A DNA stretch of 64,000 nt from Mycobacterium sp. 852002-51057_SCH5723018. GTDB lineage: Bacteria > Actinomycetota > Actinomycetes > Mycobacteriales > Mycobacteriaceae. How positions within the stretch are numbered: the stretch's first letter is position 1; each line of letters begins with the position of its first letter. Under the pieces are notes generated by a model. It was not told the DNA's origin and did no database searches. It worked only from the letters and a program-made list of their open reading frames with translations. The DNA lies in contig NZ_LZIR01000045.1 in NCBI RefSeq assembly GCF_001667035.1, positions 18,136 to 82,135 of the forward strand, written 5' to 3'. Below are positions 37,871-46,232 of the stretch, piece after piece. The position numbers and the translations under genes are program-made.

Positions 37871-38284
37871 ATGAGTCCCAGCAACCACACGTGGATGCCG
37901 ATCGCCGCCACGATAGCCCTCGCGGCTGGCTCTCAGCTAAGCCCGGCCACGGCGCGCGCGGACCTCCACAACATCACCTACCGCGCCCGAGTCGACGCAG
38001 TGACCACCGGCAGCCAGGCCACCTTCATCATCAACGGCGGGCAGACGAACACCACCGGCCTTCCTTCGATGCCGGGCAACGTGTTCGAGGCCAACACCGT
38101 GTTGCCCGATCCGCAGCAGGCCGGTCTCCGAATTGTGCTTCGTTTCCCTTACGCGGCGAACGTGCACTGCGAAATCGACGTCGACGACAACGTTTTCGCG
38201 CAAACCGACCAAATGGTCAGGCCGGCGCTCGGTAATTCCGATCCCAATAACGGTGCGCTGCAATGCGGAGCGCCCTTGCCCTAG
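37871..38284 (+). CDS. Predicted secreted hypothetical protein
   Basis: 137 residues. The N-terminus is a signal peptide: MSPSNHTWMPIAATIALAAG, with probable cleavage after ATARA. The mature part is a small beta-rich domain (ITYRARVDAVTTGSQATFIIN; LRIVLRFPYAANVHCEIDVDD) with two cysteines. I do not recognise a named family; it has the look of the small MmpS/envelope proteins of mycobacteria but not their clear signature. ATG 37871 lies 18 bases after the repeat array. It is convergent with coaE across a large inverted repeat. Confidence 0.7.
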   Translation: MSPSNHTWMPIAATIALAAGSQLSPATARADLHNITYRARVDAVTTGSQATFIINGGQTNTTGLPSMPGNVFEANTVLPDPQQAGLRIVLRFPYAANVHCEIDVDDNVFAQTDQMVRPALGNSDPNNGALQCGAPLP

Positions 38285-38346
38285 GCGTGTCTCGAGCGGT
38301 GGAATCACATCCGTCACAGCTGCCACTGGCTCCAACCACCACACGT

Positions 38347-38411
38347 TTTTGTCCGCCTAGCAGCGACATACGCAGTTGCCCAAGGGATTTGTCGCTCGTA
38401 GGCGGACAAAA
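38347..38411. repeat. 65-base element with 22-base near-perfect inverted repeats
   Basis: Left arm 38347-38368 begins TTTTGTCCGCCTA and ends AGCGACA. Right arm 38390-38411 is its inverse, with 20 of 22 positions pairing; the 21-base loop is 38369-38389. It lies between the 3' ends of the secreted-protein gene and coaE, so it may stop both transcripts. However, the T-run is in the 5' arm and not after the stem, so it is not a standard intrinsic terminator. Confidence 0.8.
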
Positions 38412-38442
38412 GACCACCCGAATCGGGCGGCGGCTGGTGTGA

Positions 38443-39675
38443 CTATTGTGACAGCGCGCCCTCGGGCTTCCAGCCGGTCGAGTCGGCCCACTCCCACGCC
38501 CGCCGGTAAGCGTCGGGATACCAAGCTTCCTTGACGACCACATAGGCCGCGGTCTCACCGTCCGCGCCCCGTTCGGCCTCGCGCTTGACGGCCAGGTAGT
38601 CGGCGCGGGCGGTGGGGTTGGCCGCCAGCCAGTCGACAAACAGCAGCGCGAATTGCTGATTGGGCCAGCCGTCCACCCGGATGTGCACGTTGGTGGGCCG
38701 TCCCGGATCGGCCGAGGCGTGAATCCGCTTGTGCCACAATGAGGGATCGTCACTGTGGTTGTAGCGTTCCACGGTGCTGCGGGCATCGGGCTTGGGGACG
38801 TCTTCGGTGAGGCGGTCGATGCGGGGGTAGCCGGCGGATAACAGGGGCTCGGCGAGCGCTTCGGCGACCGCGAGCGACTCGACGGTGATCTGAACGTCGA
38901 TGACGTCCTTGGCGGCGAAGTCGGGCACCGCGGTCGAACCGATGTGGTCGACGCGCAACGCCCTATGACCGCACGCGGTCCGAATCCGGTTGATGATCCG
39001 CCGCGCCTGGTCGCGCCAACTCGGATCGGGCGGCACCAGCCGCGCCGGCGCCCGGGCGATCTCACCCGCGCTCAGGTTGTGGGCGAACGGCAGGATCCGG
39101 TTGTGCCACACGTCAAGTGCCCGCTGCTCCAACTCGCCGGGGCTGCCCGAATTGTCCAGCCAGATGTCGGCGACGGCGCGGCGCTGCTCGTCGGAGGCCT
39201 GCGCGGCGATGCGGGCGCGGGCGTCCTCCTCGGGCATGCCGCGTTGTTCGACCAGCCGACGCACCCGCATCTCGGCGTCGGCGTGCACCACGACGACCAG
39301 CGGGAACAGCGGCGCCATCCCGGATTCAACCAGCAGCGGAATGTCCTCGACCACAACGGAATCCCCGGGCACCGACGCAATGATCTCGGCGCGGCGCTTA
39401 CCCACCAGCGGGTGGACGATCCCGTTCAGCTTCTTGCGGGCGTCGTCATCCCGAAATGCCTTGGCGGCTAAAGCCGGACGATCCAGCGATCCGTCCGATT
39501 GCAGGATGTCCTCGCCGAACGCCTCGACCAGCGACGACAGTCCCTCGGTGCCCGGCTCGACCACTTCGCGCGCGATGACGTCGCCGTCGACGATGACCCC
39601 ACCGCACTTCGCGAACGTGGCCGACACCGCCGACTTGCCGGCGCCGATGCCACCGGTCAACCCGATCCGCAGCAT
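38443..39675 (-). CDS. coaE: Dephospho-CoA kinase fused to GrpB/UPF0157 domain
   Basis: 410 residues. The N-terminal ~200 are dephospho-CoA kinase, the last step of CoA synthesis: P-loop GLTGGIGAGKSAVS, then DGDVIAREVVEPG and VEDIPLLVESGM. The C-terminal ~200 are a GrpB-like nucleotidyltransferase-fold domain (ALRVDHIGSTAVPDFAAKDVIDVQI, with GS and DxD-type residues). The fusion is characteristic of mycobacteria; the role of the second half is unclear. ATG 39675 is six bases after the rpsA stop, so the pair is one operon. Confidence 0.95.
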   Translation of the reverse strand: MLRIGLTGGIGAGKSAVSATFAKCGGVIVDGDVIAREVVEPGTEGLSSLVEAFGEDILQSDGSLDRPALAAKAFRDDDARKKLNGIVHPLVGKRRAEIIASVPGDSVVVEDIPLLVESGMAPLFPLVVVVHADAEMRVRRLVEQRGMPEEDARARIAAQASDEQRRAVADIWLDNSGSPGELEQRALDVWHNRILPFAHNLSAGEIARAPARLVPPDPSWRDQARRIINRIRTACGHRALRVDHIGSTAVPDFAAKDVIDVQITVESLAVAEALAEPLLSAGYPRIDRLTEDVPKPDARSTVERYNHSDDPSLWHKRIHASADPGRPTNVHIRVDGWPNQQFALLFVDWLAANPTARADYLAVKREAERGADGETAAYVVVKEAWYPDAYRRAWEWADSTGWKPEGALSQ

Positions 39676-39681
39676 GCGCGA

Positions 39682-41130
39682 TCAGGCGTTGCCGGCGAGT
39701 TTCTCCCGCAGAGCGGCCAATTGGGCGTCGCTGGCCAAGGATCCACCGGCCGCCTTCTCCTCGCGCGCACCGCCGTTGCCGGACGACTGCTCGCCACCGC
39801 CGTGTCCGGCCGCCTCGGCCGCGGCGAACTTCTCCATCTGCGCGGTGTGCATCTTGTGCCGGCGCTCGGCCTCGGCGTAGCGGGCCTCCCATTCGGCGCG
39901 CTGCTTTTCGAAGCCCTCCAACCATTCGTTGGTGTCGGCGTCGAAGCCTTCGGGGAAGATGTAGTTGCCCTGCTCGTCGTAGCTGTCGGCCATGCCGTAC
40001 TTCGCCGGGTCGAACTCCTCGGTGTAGTCCTCGTTGGCCTGCTTGAGCGACAACGAGATTCGGCGGCGCTCCAGGTCGATGTCGATGACCTTGACCATCG
40101 CGTCGTCGCCGACGGCCACCACCTGGTCGGGCACCTCGACGTGCCGCTCGGCCAGCTCCGAGATGTGCACCAGGCCCTCGATGCCCTCCTCGACGCGCAC
40201 GAACGCGCCGAACGGAACCAGCTTGGTGACCTTGCCGGGCACGATCTGGCCGATGGCGTGGGTGCGGGCGAAGTGCCGCCACGGGTCTTCCTGGGTCGCC
40301 TTGAGCGACAACGAAACCCGCTCGCGGTCCATGTCGACGTCGAGCACCTCGACGGTGACCTCGTCGCCCACCTGGACCACCTCGGACGGGTGGTCGATGT
40401 GCTTCCAGGACAGCTCGGAGACGTGCACCAGACCGTCCACACCACCGAGATCGACGAACGCGCCGAAGTTGACGATGGACGACACCACGCCCTTGCGGAT
40501 GGTGCCCTTCTGTAGCTGGTTGAGGAACTCGCTGCGCACCTCGGACTGCGTCTGCTCCAGCCATGCCCGCCGCGACAGCACCACGTTGTTGCGGTTCTTG
40601 TCCAGCTCGATGATCTTGGCTTCGATCTCCTTGCCGATGTACGGCTGCAGATCGCGCACGCGCCGCATCTCGACCAGCGAGGCGGGCAGGAAGCCGCGCA
40701 GCCCGATGTCGAGGATCAGGCCACCCTTGACCACCTCGATGACGGTGCCCTTGACGGCCTCGTCCTTTTCCTTGAGCGCCTCGATGGTGCCCCAGGCGCG
40801 CTCGTACTGGGCGCGCTTCTTGGACAGGATCAGGCGGCCCTCTTTGTCCTCCTTGGTGAGAACCAGGGCCTCGACCTCATCACCGACGGAAACGACCTCG
40901 TTGGGGTCGACGTCGTGCTTGATGGAGAGTTCGCGGGCGGGGATAACCCCTTCGGTCTTGTAGCCGATGTCGAGGAGTACCTCGTCCCGGTCCACTTTGA
41001 CAATGGTGCCTTCGACGATGTCGCCATCGTTGAAGTACTTGATGGTTTTATCGATCGCGGCGAGAAAGTCCTCGCTCGAGCCTATGTCGTTGACGGCTAC
41101 TTGTGGCGAGGTGACGGCGGGACTCGGCAT
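39682..41130 (-). CDS. rpsA: 30S ribosomal protein S1
   Basis: 482 residues with four S1 RNA-binding repeats beginning near residues 35, 120, 205 and 290 (for example GTIRKGVVSSIVNFGAFVDL and GKVTKLVPFGAFVRV). A charged C-terminal tail follows, rich in Glu, Ala and Gly. S1 helps mRNA bind to the 30S subunit; in mycobacteria the protein is also tied to trans-translation and to the pyrazinamide debate. ATG 41130. It is followed by coaE. A strong hairpin and a palindrome lie in its upstream region. Confidence 0.97.
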   Translation of the reverse strand: MPSPAVTSPQVAVNDIGSSEDFLAAIDKTIKYFNDGDIVEGTIVKVDRDEVLLDIGYKTEGVIPARELSIKHDVDPNEVVSVGDEVEALVLTKEDKEGRLILSKKRAQYERAWGTIEALKEKDEAVKGTVIEVVKGGLILDIGLRGFLPASLVEMRRVRDLQPYIGKEIEAKIIELDKNRNNVVLSRRAWLEQTQSEVRSEFLNQLQKGTIRKGVVSSIVNFGAFVDLGGVDGLVHVSELSWKHIDHPSEVVQVGDEVTVEVLDVDMDRERVSLSLKATQEDPWRHFARTHAIGQIVPGKVTKLVPFGAFVRVEEGIEGLVHISELAERHVEVPDQVVAVGDDAMVKVIDIDLERRRISLSLKQANEDYTEEFDPAKYGMADSYDEQGNYIFPEGFDADTNEWLEGFEKQRAEWEARYAEAERRHKMHTAQMEKFAAAEAAGHGGGEQSSGNGGAREEKAAGGSLASDAQLAALREKLAGNA

Positions 41131-41181
41131 GTTGTTGGGTTGCTCCGGACAGGTTGGGTCGTAGGGACAATTCAGGATTTA

Positions 41182-41203
41182 CCTGTCGAGGCTACTCGAC
41201 AGG
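41182..41203 (-). promoter_or_regulatory. Perfect hairpin in the rpsA leader
   Basis: CCTGTCGAG / CTCGACAGG, a perfect 9-bp stem with a 4-base loop, about 50 bases upstream of the rpsA start on the transcribed strand. No T-run follows. It could be an S1 autoregulatory site or an operator; S1 is known to repress its own message in other bacteria. Confidence 0.45.
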
Positions 41204-41231
41204 GCACACGCTGGACAAACCAAGCCGGTTG

Positions 41232-41250
41232 CATGTCTGACTCAAACATG
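41232..41250. promoter_or_regulatory. 19-base palindrome upstream of rpsA
   Basis: CATGTCTGA-C-TCAAACATG is a palindrome with one mismatched pair. It lies about 100 bases upstream of the rpsA start and 60 bases beyond the polA stop. It could be a regulator site in the rpsA promoter. Confidence 0.35.
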
Positions 41251-41311
41251 ACGGCACGGCAAATTCGCGGTGTGAATCGCCGTTAATGCGCGGCGGAGTC
41301 GGATTGCCGCG

Positions 41312-44065
41312 CTAGTGCGCGGCCGTGTCCCATGAGCGACCGTAGCCGACCGACACCTCGAGCGGGACGTCCAGGGGGTAGGCGCCGCCCATCTTCTCGC
41401 GCGCCAGCGCCTCGACCCGTTCCCGCTCCCCGGGCGCGATTTCGAACAACAGTTCGTCGTGCACCTGCAGCAGCATCCGGGACGCCAGCCCCGCTTCCTT
41501 GAGCGCCTTGTCGACCTCGATCATCGCCACCTTGATGATGTCGGCCGCGCTGCCCTGGATCGGCGCGTTGAGCGCCGCTCGTTCGGCGGCCTCGCGCACC
41601 TGACGATTGCTGCTGTCCAGCTCGGGCAGGTAGCGCCGGCGGCCCAGCACCGTCGAGGTGTAGCCGTCCTTGCGGGCCTGCTCGACCACCTGCATCAGGT
41701 AGTCGCGCACCCCGCCGAACCGGGCAAAGTACTGGTCCATCTGGACCTTGGCCTCCTCGGTGGAGATCTTCAGCTGCGCGGCCAGCCCGTACGCGCTCAA
41801 GCCGTAGGCCAGCCCGTACGACATCGCCTTGACGCGGCGCCGCAGCTCGGCGGTGACCTCCTCGATCGGCACGCCGAACGCCCGCGAGGCGACGAACGAG
41901 TGCAGGTCCTCGCCGGTGTTGAACGCCTCGATGAGGCCTTCGTCGCGGGACAGGTGCGCCATGATGCGCATCTCGATCTGGCTGTAGTCGGCGGTCATCA
42001 GCTCGGCGTAACCGTTGCCGACGACGAACGCGTCCCGGATCTGGCGCCCTTCCTCGGTGCGGATCGGGATGTTCTGCAGGTTTGGCTCGGTCGAGGAAAG
42101 CCGGCCGGTCGCCGCGATGGTCTGGTTGAACGTGGTGTGAATGCGGCCGTCGGCCGCCACCGAGTTCAGCAGCCCGTCAACGGTGACCTTGAGCCGGGTG
42201 ACGTCGCGGTGGGCCAGCAGGTGCTGCAGGAAGGGATGCCCGGTCTTGTCGAACAGCGACTGCAGGGCGTCGGCGTCGGTGGTGTAGCCGGTCTTGGTTC
42301 GCTTGGTCTTCGGCATCCCGAGTTCGTCGAACAACACCACCTGCAACTGCTTGGGTGAGCCCAGGTTGATCTGCTTGCCGATGACGGCGTAGGCGGCCTC
42401 GGCGGCGTCGCGGATCTGGTCGGCGAATTGGCTTTGCAACTCACCCAGCAGCTGCAAATCGACCGCGATGCCCGCGGTTTCCATGTGGGCCAGCGCCTGC
42501 TGGACGGGCAGCTCCATCTCGGAAAGCAATGCGGTGGAATCGATTCGGTCCAGCTCGGCGTCGAGTGCGTCGGCCAGGTCCACCACGGCGCGGGCCCGCA
42601 GTATCAGGGTCTGGACGGCCTGCTCGTCCACGCCCTCCATGTCATCGAGCAGCGAAAGCTGTTGCTGTTCAGCCGTTTCCGCGCGCAGCTCGCGGCGCAG
42701 GTAGCGCAGTGACAGGTCGTCGAGGGTGAAGCTGCGCTGCCCCGGCCGCACCAAATACGCCGCCAGCGCGGTGTCGGAGGTGACGCCGTTGAGCGTCCAC
42801 CCGCGGCCCGTCAGGTCGTGCATGGCGAGCTTGGCCTCATGCAGCGCTTTGGGTTTCGCCGGATCGGCCAGCCAGTCCGCCAGCGCCGCGTCGTCCTCGG
42901 GTGTCAGGGTCGCGGTGTCGACGTAGCCGCCGTCGCCGTCGGCCGCGGCGACGGCCAGCGCGGTCGCGTCGCCGCCGTGCGGCAGGTGGGTGCCCGCCAC
43001 GGCCAGCCCGGCCCGTCGCCCGTCGGCGGCGTGCGCGGCCAGCCACTGCCCGACCGTGCCGGGATCCAGCGCGCCGCCGCGCACGTCGAAACCCTCGTCG
43101 ACCTCGGGCTCGACGGCGACCAGGGTCTCGAACAACCGGTCCCGCAACACCCGGAACTCCAGGTCGTCGAAGAGCCGGTGGATCTGGTCGCGATCCCACG
43201 GCTGCAGCCGCAGGGTGTCCGGCGTCTGCGCCAGCGGCACGTCGCGAACGAGCTCGGTGAGGTCCCGATTGAGCACCACGTTGGCCACGTGCGCTCGTAG
43301 CGCGTCGCCCACCTTGCCGCGCACCGAGTCGACGTTGTCGACCAGCGCCTGCAGCGAGCCGTATTCGGCGATCCACTTGGTCGCCGTCTTCTCTCCCACT
43401 CCCGGGATGCCGGGCAGGTTGTCGCTGGGATCGCCGCGCAGCGCGGCGAAGTCGGGGTATTGCTTGGGGGTCAGCCCGTACTTTTCGACGACGGCCTCCG
43501 GGGTGAAGCGGGTCAGCTCGCTGACCCCCTTGCGGGGATACAGCACGGTCACGTCGTCGCTGACCAGCTGCAGGGAGTCGCGGTCGCCGGTGACCACCAG
43601 CACGCGGTAGCCCTCGTTTTCGGCCTGGGTGGCCAGCGTCGCGATCAGGTCGTCGGCCTCGAACCCCGGTTCGGAAAGCACGGTGATGCCCAGCGCGTTC
43701 AGCACTTCCTTGGTGATGTCGATCTGGCCATGGAACTCATCGGGCGTCGAAGACCGGTTGGCCTTGTACTCCGGGTACCGCTCGGAGCGGAAGGTCTGCC
43801 GCGACACGTCGAACGCCGCGGCGATGTGCGTCGGGGCCTCGTCACGCAGCAGGTTGATCAGCATCGCGGTGAAGCCGTACACCGCGTTGGTGGTCAGCCC
43901 ACCGCGGGTCTTGAAGTTCTCGGCGGGCAGCGCGTAGAACGCCCGGAACGCCAGCGAATTGCCATCCAACAACATCAAAGTCGGCTTGGTTTGTTCCTCG
44001 GCGGCAGCGGGGGTGGCGGTGGGCGCGGCGGGCACGGCTTTAACTCTAGGCACCCGCCATGACAT
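41312..44065 (-). CDS. polA: DNA polymerase I
   Basis: 917 residues. The N-terminal 5' nuclease domain starts TLMLLDGNSLAFRAFYALP. The middle 3'-5' exonuclease-like domain lacks the normal acidic metal-binding signature, as in other mycobacterial PolA, so proofreading is unlikely. The polymerase domain has motif A TADYSQIEMRIMAH, motif B RRVKAMSYGLAYG and motif C QVHDELLFE. It fills gaps in excision repair and removes Okazaki primers. ATG 44065 overlaps the preceding stop as TGATG. GTG 44035 is an alternative giving about the length of the M. tuberculosis protein. Confidence 0.96.
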   Translation of the reverse strand: MSWRVPRVKAVPAAPTATPAAAEEQTKPTLMLLDGNSLAFRAFYALPAENFKTRGGLTTNAVYGFTAMLINLLRDEAPTHIAAAFDVSRQTFRSERYPEYKANRSSTPDEFHGQIDITKEVLNALGITVLSEPGFEADDLIATLATQAENEGYRVLVVTGDRDSLQLVSDDVTVLYPRKGVSELTRFTPEAVVEKYGLTPKQYPDFAALRGDPSDNLPGIPGVGEKTATKWIAEYGSLQALVDNVDSVRGKVGDALRAHVANVVLNRDLTELVRDVPLAQTPDTLRLQPWDRDQIHRLFDDLEFRVLRDRLFETLVAVEPEVDEGFDVRGGALDPGTVGQWLAAHAADGRRAGLAVAGTHLPHGGDATALAVAAADGDGGYVDTATLTPEDDAALADWLADPAKPKALHEAKLAMHDLTGRGWTLNGVTSDTALAAYLVRPGQRSFTLDDLSLRYLRRELRAETAEQQQLSLLDDMEGVDEQAVQTLILRARAVVDLADALDAELDRIDSTALLSEMELPVQQALAHMETAGIAVDLQLLGELQSQFADQIRDAAEAAYAVIGKQINLGSPKQLQVVLFDELGMPKTKRTKTGYTTDADALQSLFDKTGHPFLQHLLAHRDVTRLKVTVDGLLNSVAADGRIHTTFNQTIAATGRLSSTEPNLQNIPIRTEEGRQIRDAFVVGNGYAELMTADYSQIEMRIMAHLSRDEGLIEAFNTGEDLHSFVASRAFGVPIEEVTAELRRRVKAMSYGLAYGLSAYGLAAQLKISTEEAKVQMDQYFARFGGVRDYLMQVVEQARKDGYTSTVLGRRRYLPELDSSNRQVREAAERAALNAPIQGSAADIIKVAMIEVDKALKEAGLASRMLLQVHDELLFEIAPGERERVEALAREKMGGAYPLDVPLEVSVGYGRSWDTAAH

Positions 44066-44352
44066 CAAGTCAGCCGCCGCTGAGCGCCCACGTCGTATTC
44101 AGAAACCGACGCAGACACGATGGCGCCCTGTTGTTCATCGGTGGGTCCGCTACCGCGGAACGCCTCGACGGCGGCCCGTGACTCCCAGTGTTCGAAGATG
44201 TCGATGCGATTCGGATCGACCAGGTCGGCACTGATCGCGAAGTCGAGGCAGCCCGGCGTTCTGCGCGCTTGCTGGACGACGGCCCTACATCCGGCCAGAT
44301 AGCTGTCTCGCTGCAGTGGCTCGACGACAAGGTAACCCGCAACGATCACCAT
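44065..44352 (-). CDS. Antibiotic-biosynthesis-monooxygenase (ABM) domain protein
   Basis: 95 residues forming one ABM-type ferredoxin-like fold: MVIVAGYLVVEPLQRDSYLA, then ARRTPGCLDFAISADLVDPN and IFEHWESRAAVEAF. Such small dimeric proteins are quinol- or aromatic-oxidising enzymes or binders, and no substrate can be named. ATG 44352 follows AAGGAG by six bases. The stop overlaps the polA start by one base on the same strand (TGATG), an unusual partner for polA and one I do not recall there in M. tuberculosis. Confidence 0.8.
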   Translation of the reverse strand: MVIVAGYLVVEPLQRDSYLAGCRAVVQQARRTPGCLDFAISADLVDPNRIDIFEHWESRAAVEAFRGSGPTDEQQGAIVSASVSEYDVGAQRRLT

Positions 44353-44483
44353 GGGACGCTCCTTCGCTGGCTCGCAACTCCTCCTCTGGTCTGACCTTCG
44401 ACGCCCGCCGAAGTCATCGGTGCAATCCTGCACAGAACTGCAACACGTTTCAGTTTTGTGTTCGGCCTGGGTAGTCTGACCGA

Positions 44484-44927
44484 GTGCCAGAGGTCACCAC
44501 CCAACAACCCGCGATCGAGGGATGGTTCGCCACCGACGAGGCCGGCGTACCGCACCTGATCGGCAGCAAGTGCCCGCAGTGCGGGACCTACGTCTTCCCG
44601 CCCCGGGAGAACAACTGCCCGAACCCGGCCTGCGACAGCGACGCACTAGAGGCCGTCGCGCTGTCCACCCGGGGCACGCTGTGGAGCTACACCGAAAACC
44701 GGTATCCGCCGCCCCCGCCCTACCCCGCCCCGGACCCGTTCGAGCCGTTCGCGATCGCCGCCGTCGAGCTGGCGAATGAGGGTCTGATCGTGCTGGGCAA
44801 GGTGGTCGAGGGCACCGTGGCCGCCGATCTGAAGGTCGGCATGGAGATGGAGCTGACGACCATGCCGCTGTTCACCGACAATGACGGCGTGCAGCGCGTC
44901 GTGCACGCGTGGAGGATCGCCACATGA
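44484..44927 (+). CDS. Zn-ribbon/OB-fold DUF35 protein, thiolase partner (Rv1628c type)
   Basis: 147 residues. A rubredoxin-like zinc ribbon (CPQCGTYVFPP...NCPNPAC) is followed by an OB fold (GTLWSYTENRYPPPPPY; EGLIVLGKVVEG). DUF35 proteins form complexes with SCP2-type thiolases in lipid and steroid side-chain breakdown, where they aid acyl-CoA binding. GTG 44484. The stop overlaps the start of the thiolase gene as ATGA, which strongly supports a heteromeric complex. Divergent from the ABM-polA pair. Confidence 0.9.
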   Translation: MPEVTTQQPAIEGWFATDEAGVPHLIGSKCPQCGTYVFPPRENNCPNPACDSDALEAVALSTRGTLWSYTENRYPPPPPYPAPDPFEPFAIAAVELANEGLIVLGKVVEGTVAADLKVGMEMELTTMPLFTDNDGVQRVVHAWRIAT

Positions 44928-46126
44928 GTAACCCCGAACCCCTCTACATCCTCGGCGCCGGGATGCACCCCTGGGGCAAGTGGGGCCGCGACTTCACCGA
45001 ATACGGGGTGGTCGCCGCGCGCGCCGCGCTGGCCGAGGCCGGGCTGGACTGGAAACAGATTCAATTGGTCGCCGGCGCGGACACCATCCGCAACGGCTAC
45101 CCCGGCTTCATCGCCGGCTCGACGTTCGCGCAGAAGCTCGGCTGGAACGGCGTGCCGGTCAGCTCGAGCTATGCCGCCTGCGCCAGCGGTTCGCAGGCCC
45201 TGCAGAGCGCACGCGCACAGATCCTGGCCGGCTTTTGCGATGTCGCGTTGGTGATCGGCGCCGACACCACCCCGAAGGGCGCGTTCGCTCCCGTCGGCGG
45301 GGAACGCAAGAACGACCCCGACTGGCAGCGGTTCCACTTGATCGGCGCGATGAACCCGGTGTATTTCGCGCTGCTGGCGCGCCGCCGGATGGACCTCTAT
45401 GGCGCGACGTCCGAGGACTTCGCTCAGGTGAAGGTGAAGAACTCGCAACACGGCCTGCAGAACCCCAATGCCCGCTACCGCAAGGAGGCCTCGGTCGACG
45501 ACGTGTTCGCCAGCCCGGTGGTGGCCGACCCGCTCCGGCAGCTCGACATCTGCGCGACCTCCGACGGGGCGGCGGCGCTGATCGTGGCCAGCGCCGAGTT
45601 CGCCCGCAAGCATCTCGGCTCACTCGACGGCGTGCCCTCGGTGCGCGCGGTCAGCACGGTCACTCCCCGGTACCCGCAGCACCTGCCCGAATTGCCCGAC
45701 ATCGCAACGGATTCCACCGCCGCGGTGCCCGCACCGGAGCGGGTGTTCAAGGACCAGATCCTCGATGCGGCCTACGCCGAGGCGGGCATCGGGCCCGAGG
45801 ACGTCAGCCTGGCCGAGGTCTACGACCTGTCCACCGCGCTGGAACTCGACTGGTACGAGCACCTGGGGCTGTGCGCCAAGGGCGAGGCCGAGGCGCTGCT
45901 GCGCAGCGGCGCGACCACCATCGGCGGCAAGGTCCCGGTCAACCCGTCGGGCGGGCTGGCGTGCTTCGGGGAGGCCATCCCCGCCCAGGCCATCGCGCAG
46001 GTCTGCGAGCTGACCTGGCAACTGCGCGGTCAGGCCACCGGCCGGCAGGTGGAGAACGCGAAGGTCGGCGTCACCGCCAACCAGGGCCTGTTCGGGCACG
46101 GCTCGTCGGTGATCGTCGCCCGCTAG
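44924..46126 (+). CDS. Thiolase-like lipid-transfer/acetyltransferase (Rv1627c type)
   Basis: 400 residues of the SCP2-thiolase group. The nucleophile Cys lies in SYAACASGSQAL near residue 87. The second half has the active-site region of NPSGGLACFGEAIPAQAIAQ and the closing GVTANQGLFGHGSS. Where true thiolases have a final CxG, the sequence here reads FGHGSS, so C-C cleavage is by retro-aldol or other chemistry, or it is non-catalytic. ATG 44924 overlaps the DUF35 stop. The chain length of its substrate is unknown; sterol side-chain metabolism is a reasonable guess. Confidence 0.9.
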   Translation: MSNPEPLYILGAGMHPWGKWGRDFTEYGVVAARAALAEAGLDWKQIQLVAGADTIRNGYPGFIAGSTFAQKLGWNGVPVSSSYAACASGSQALQSARAQILAGFCDVALVIGADTTPKGAFAPVGGERKNDPDWQRFHLIGAMNPVYFALLARRRMDLYGATSEDFAQVKVKNSQHGLQNPNARYRKEASVDDVFASPVVADPLRQLDICATSDGAAALIVASAEFARKHLGSLDGVPSVRAVSTVTPRYPQHLPELPDIATDSTAAVPAPERVFKDQILDAAYAEAGIGPEDVSLAEVYDLSTALELDWYEHLGLCAKGEAEALLRSGATTIGGKVPVNPSGGLACFGEAIPAQAIAQVCELTWQLRGQATGRQVENAKVGVTANQGLFGHGSSVIVAR

Positions 46127-46153
46127 GGGCCCACTCCGCTAGGGCCCACTCCG
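46123..46153 (+). repeat. Short tandem duplication at the thiolase stop codon
   Basis: CTAGGGGCCCACTCCG (46123-46138) is followed by CTAGGGCCCACTCCG (46139-46153), repeating the stop-codon context. Probably replication slippage; no function is evident. Confidence 0.6.
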
Positions 46154-46169
46154 TGCGCCTCTCGCTCCG

Positions 46170-46232
46170 CGTGAGCGTGCGCAGATGTACGCGTTTCACG
46201 GCGTGTCGTCGTACAGACACGCCCGCTCGCGG
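46170..46232. repeat. Intergenic palindromic repeat (copy 2)
   Basis: Diverged copy of 28981-29042: shared GAGCGTGCGCAGA, CACGGCGTGTCG and CGCTCGCGG blocks in the same order. It abuts the pdtaR stop codon, between the convergent thiolase and pdtaR genes. As at copy 1, it follows the end of a minus-strand gene, which fits a transcript-end structure. Confidence 0.65.
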
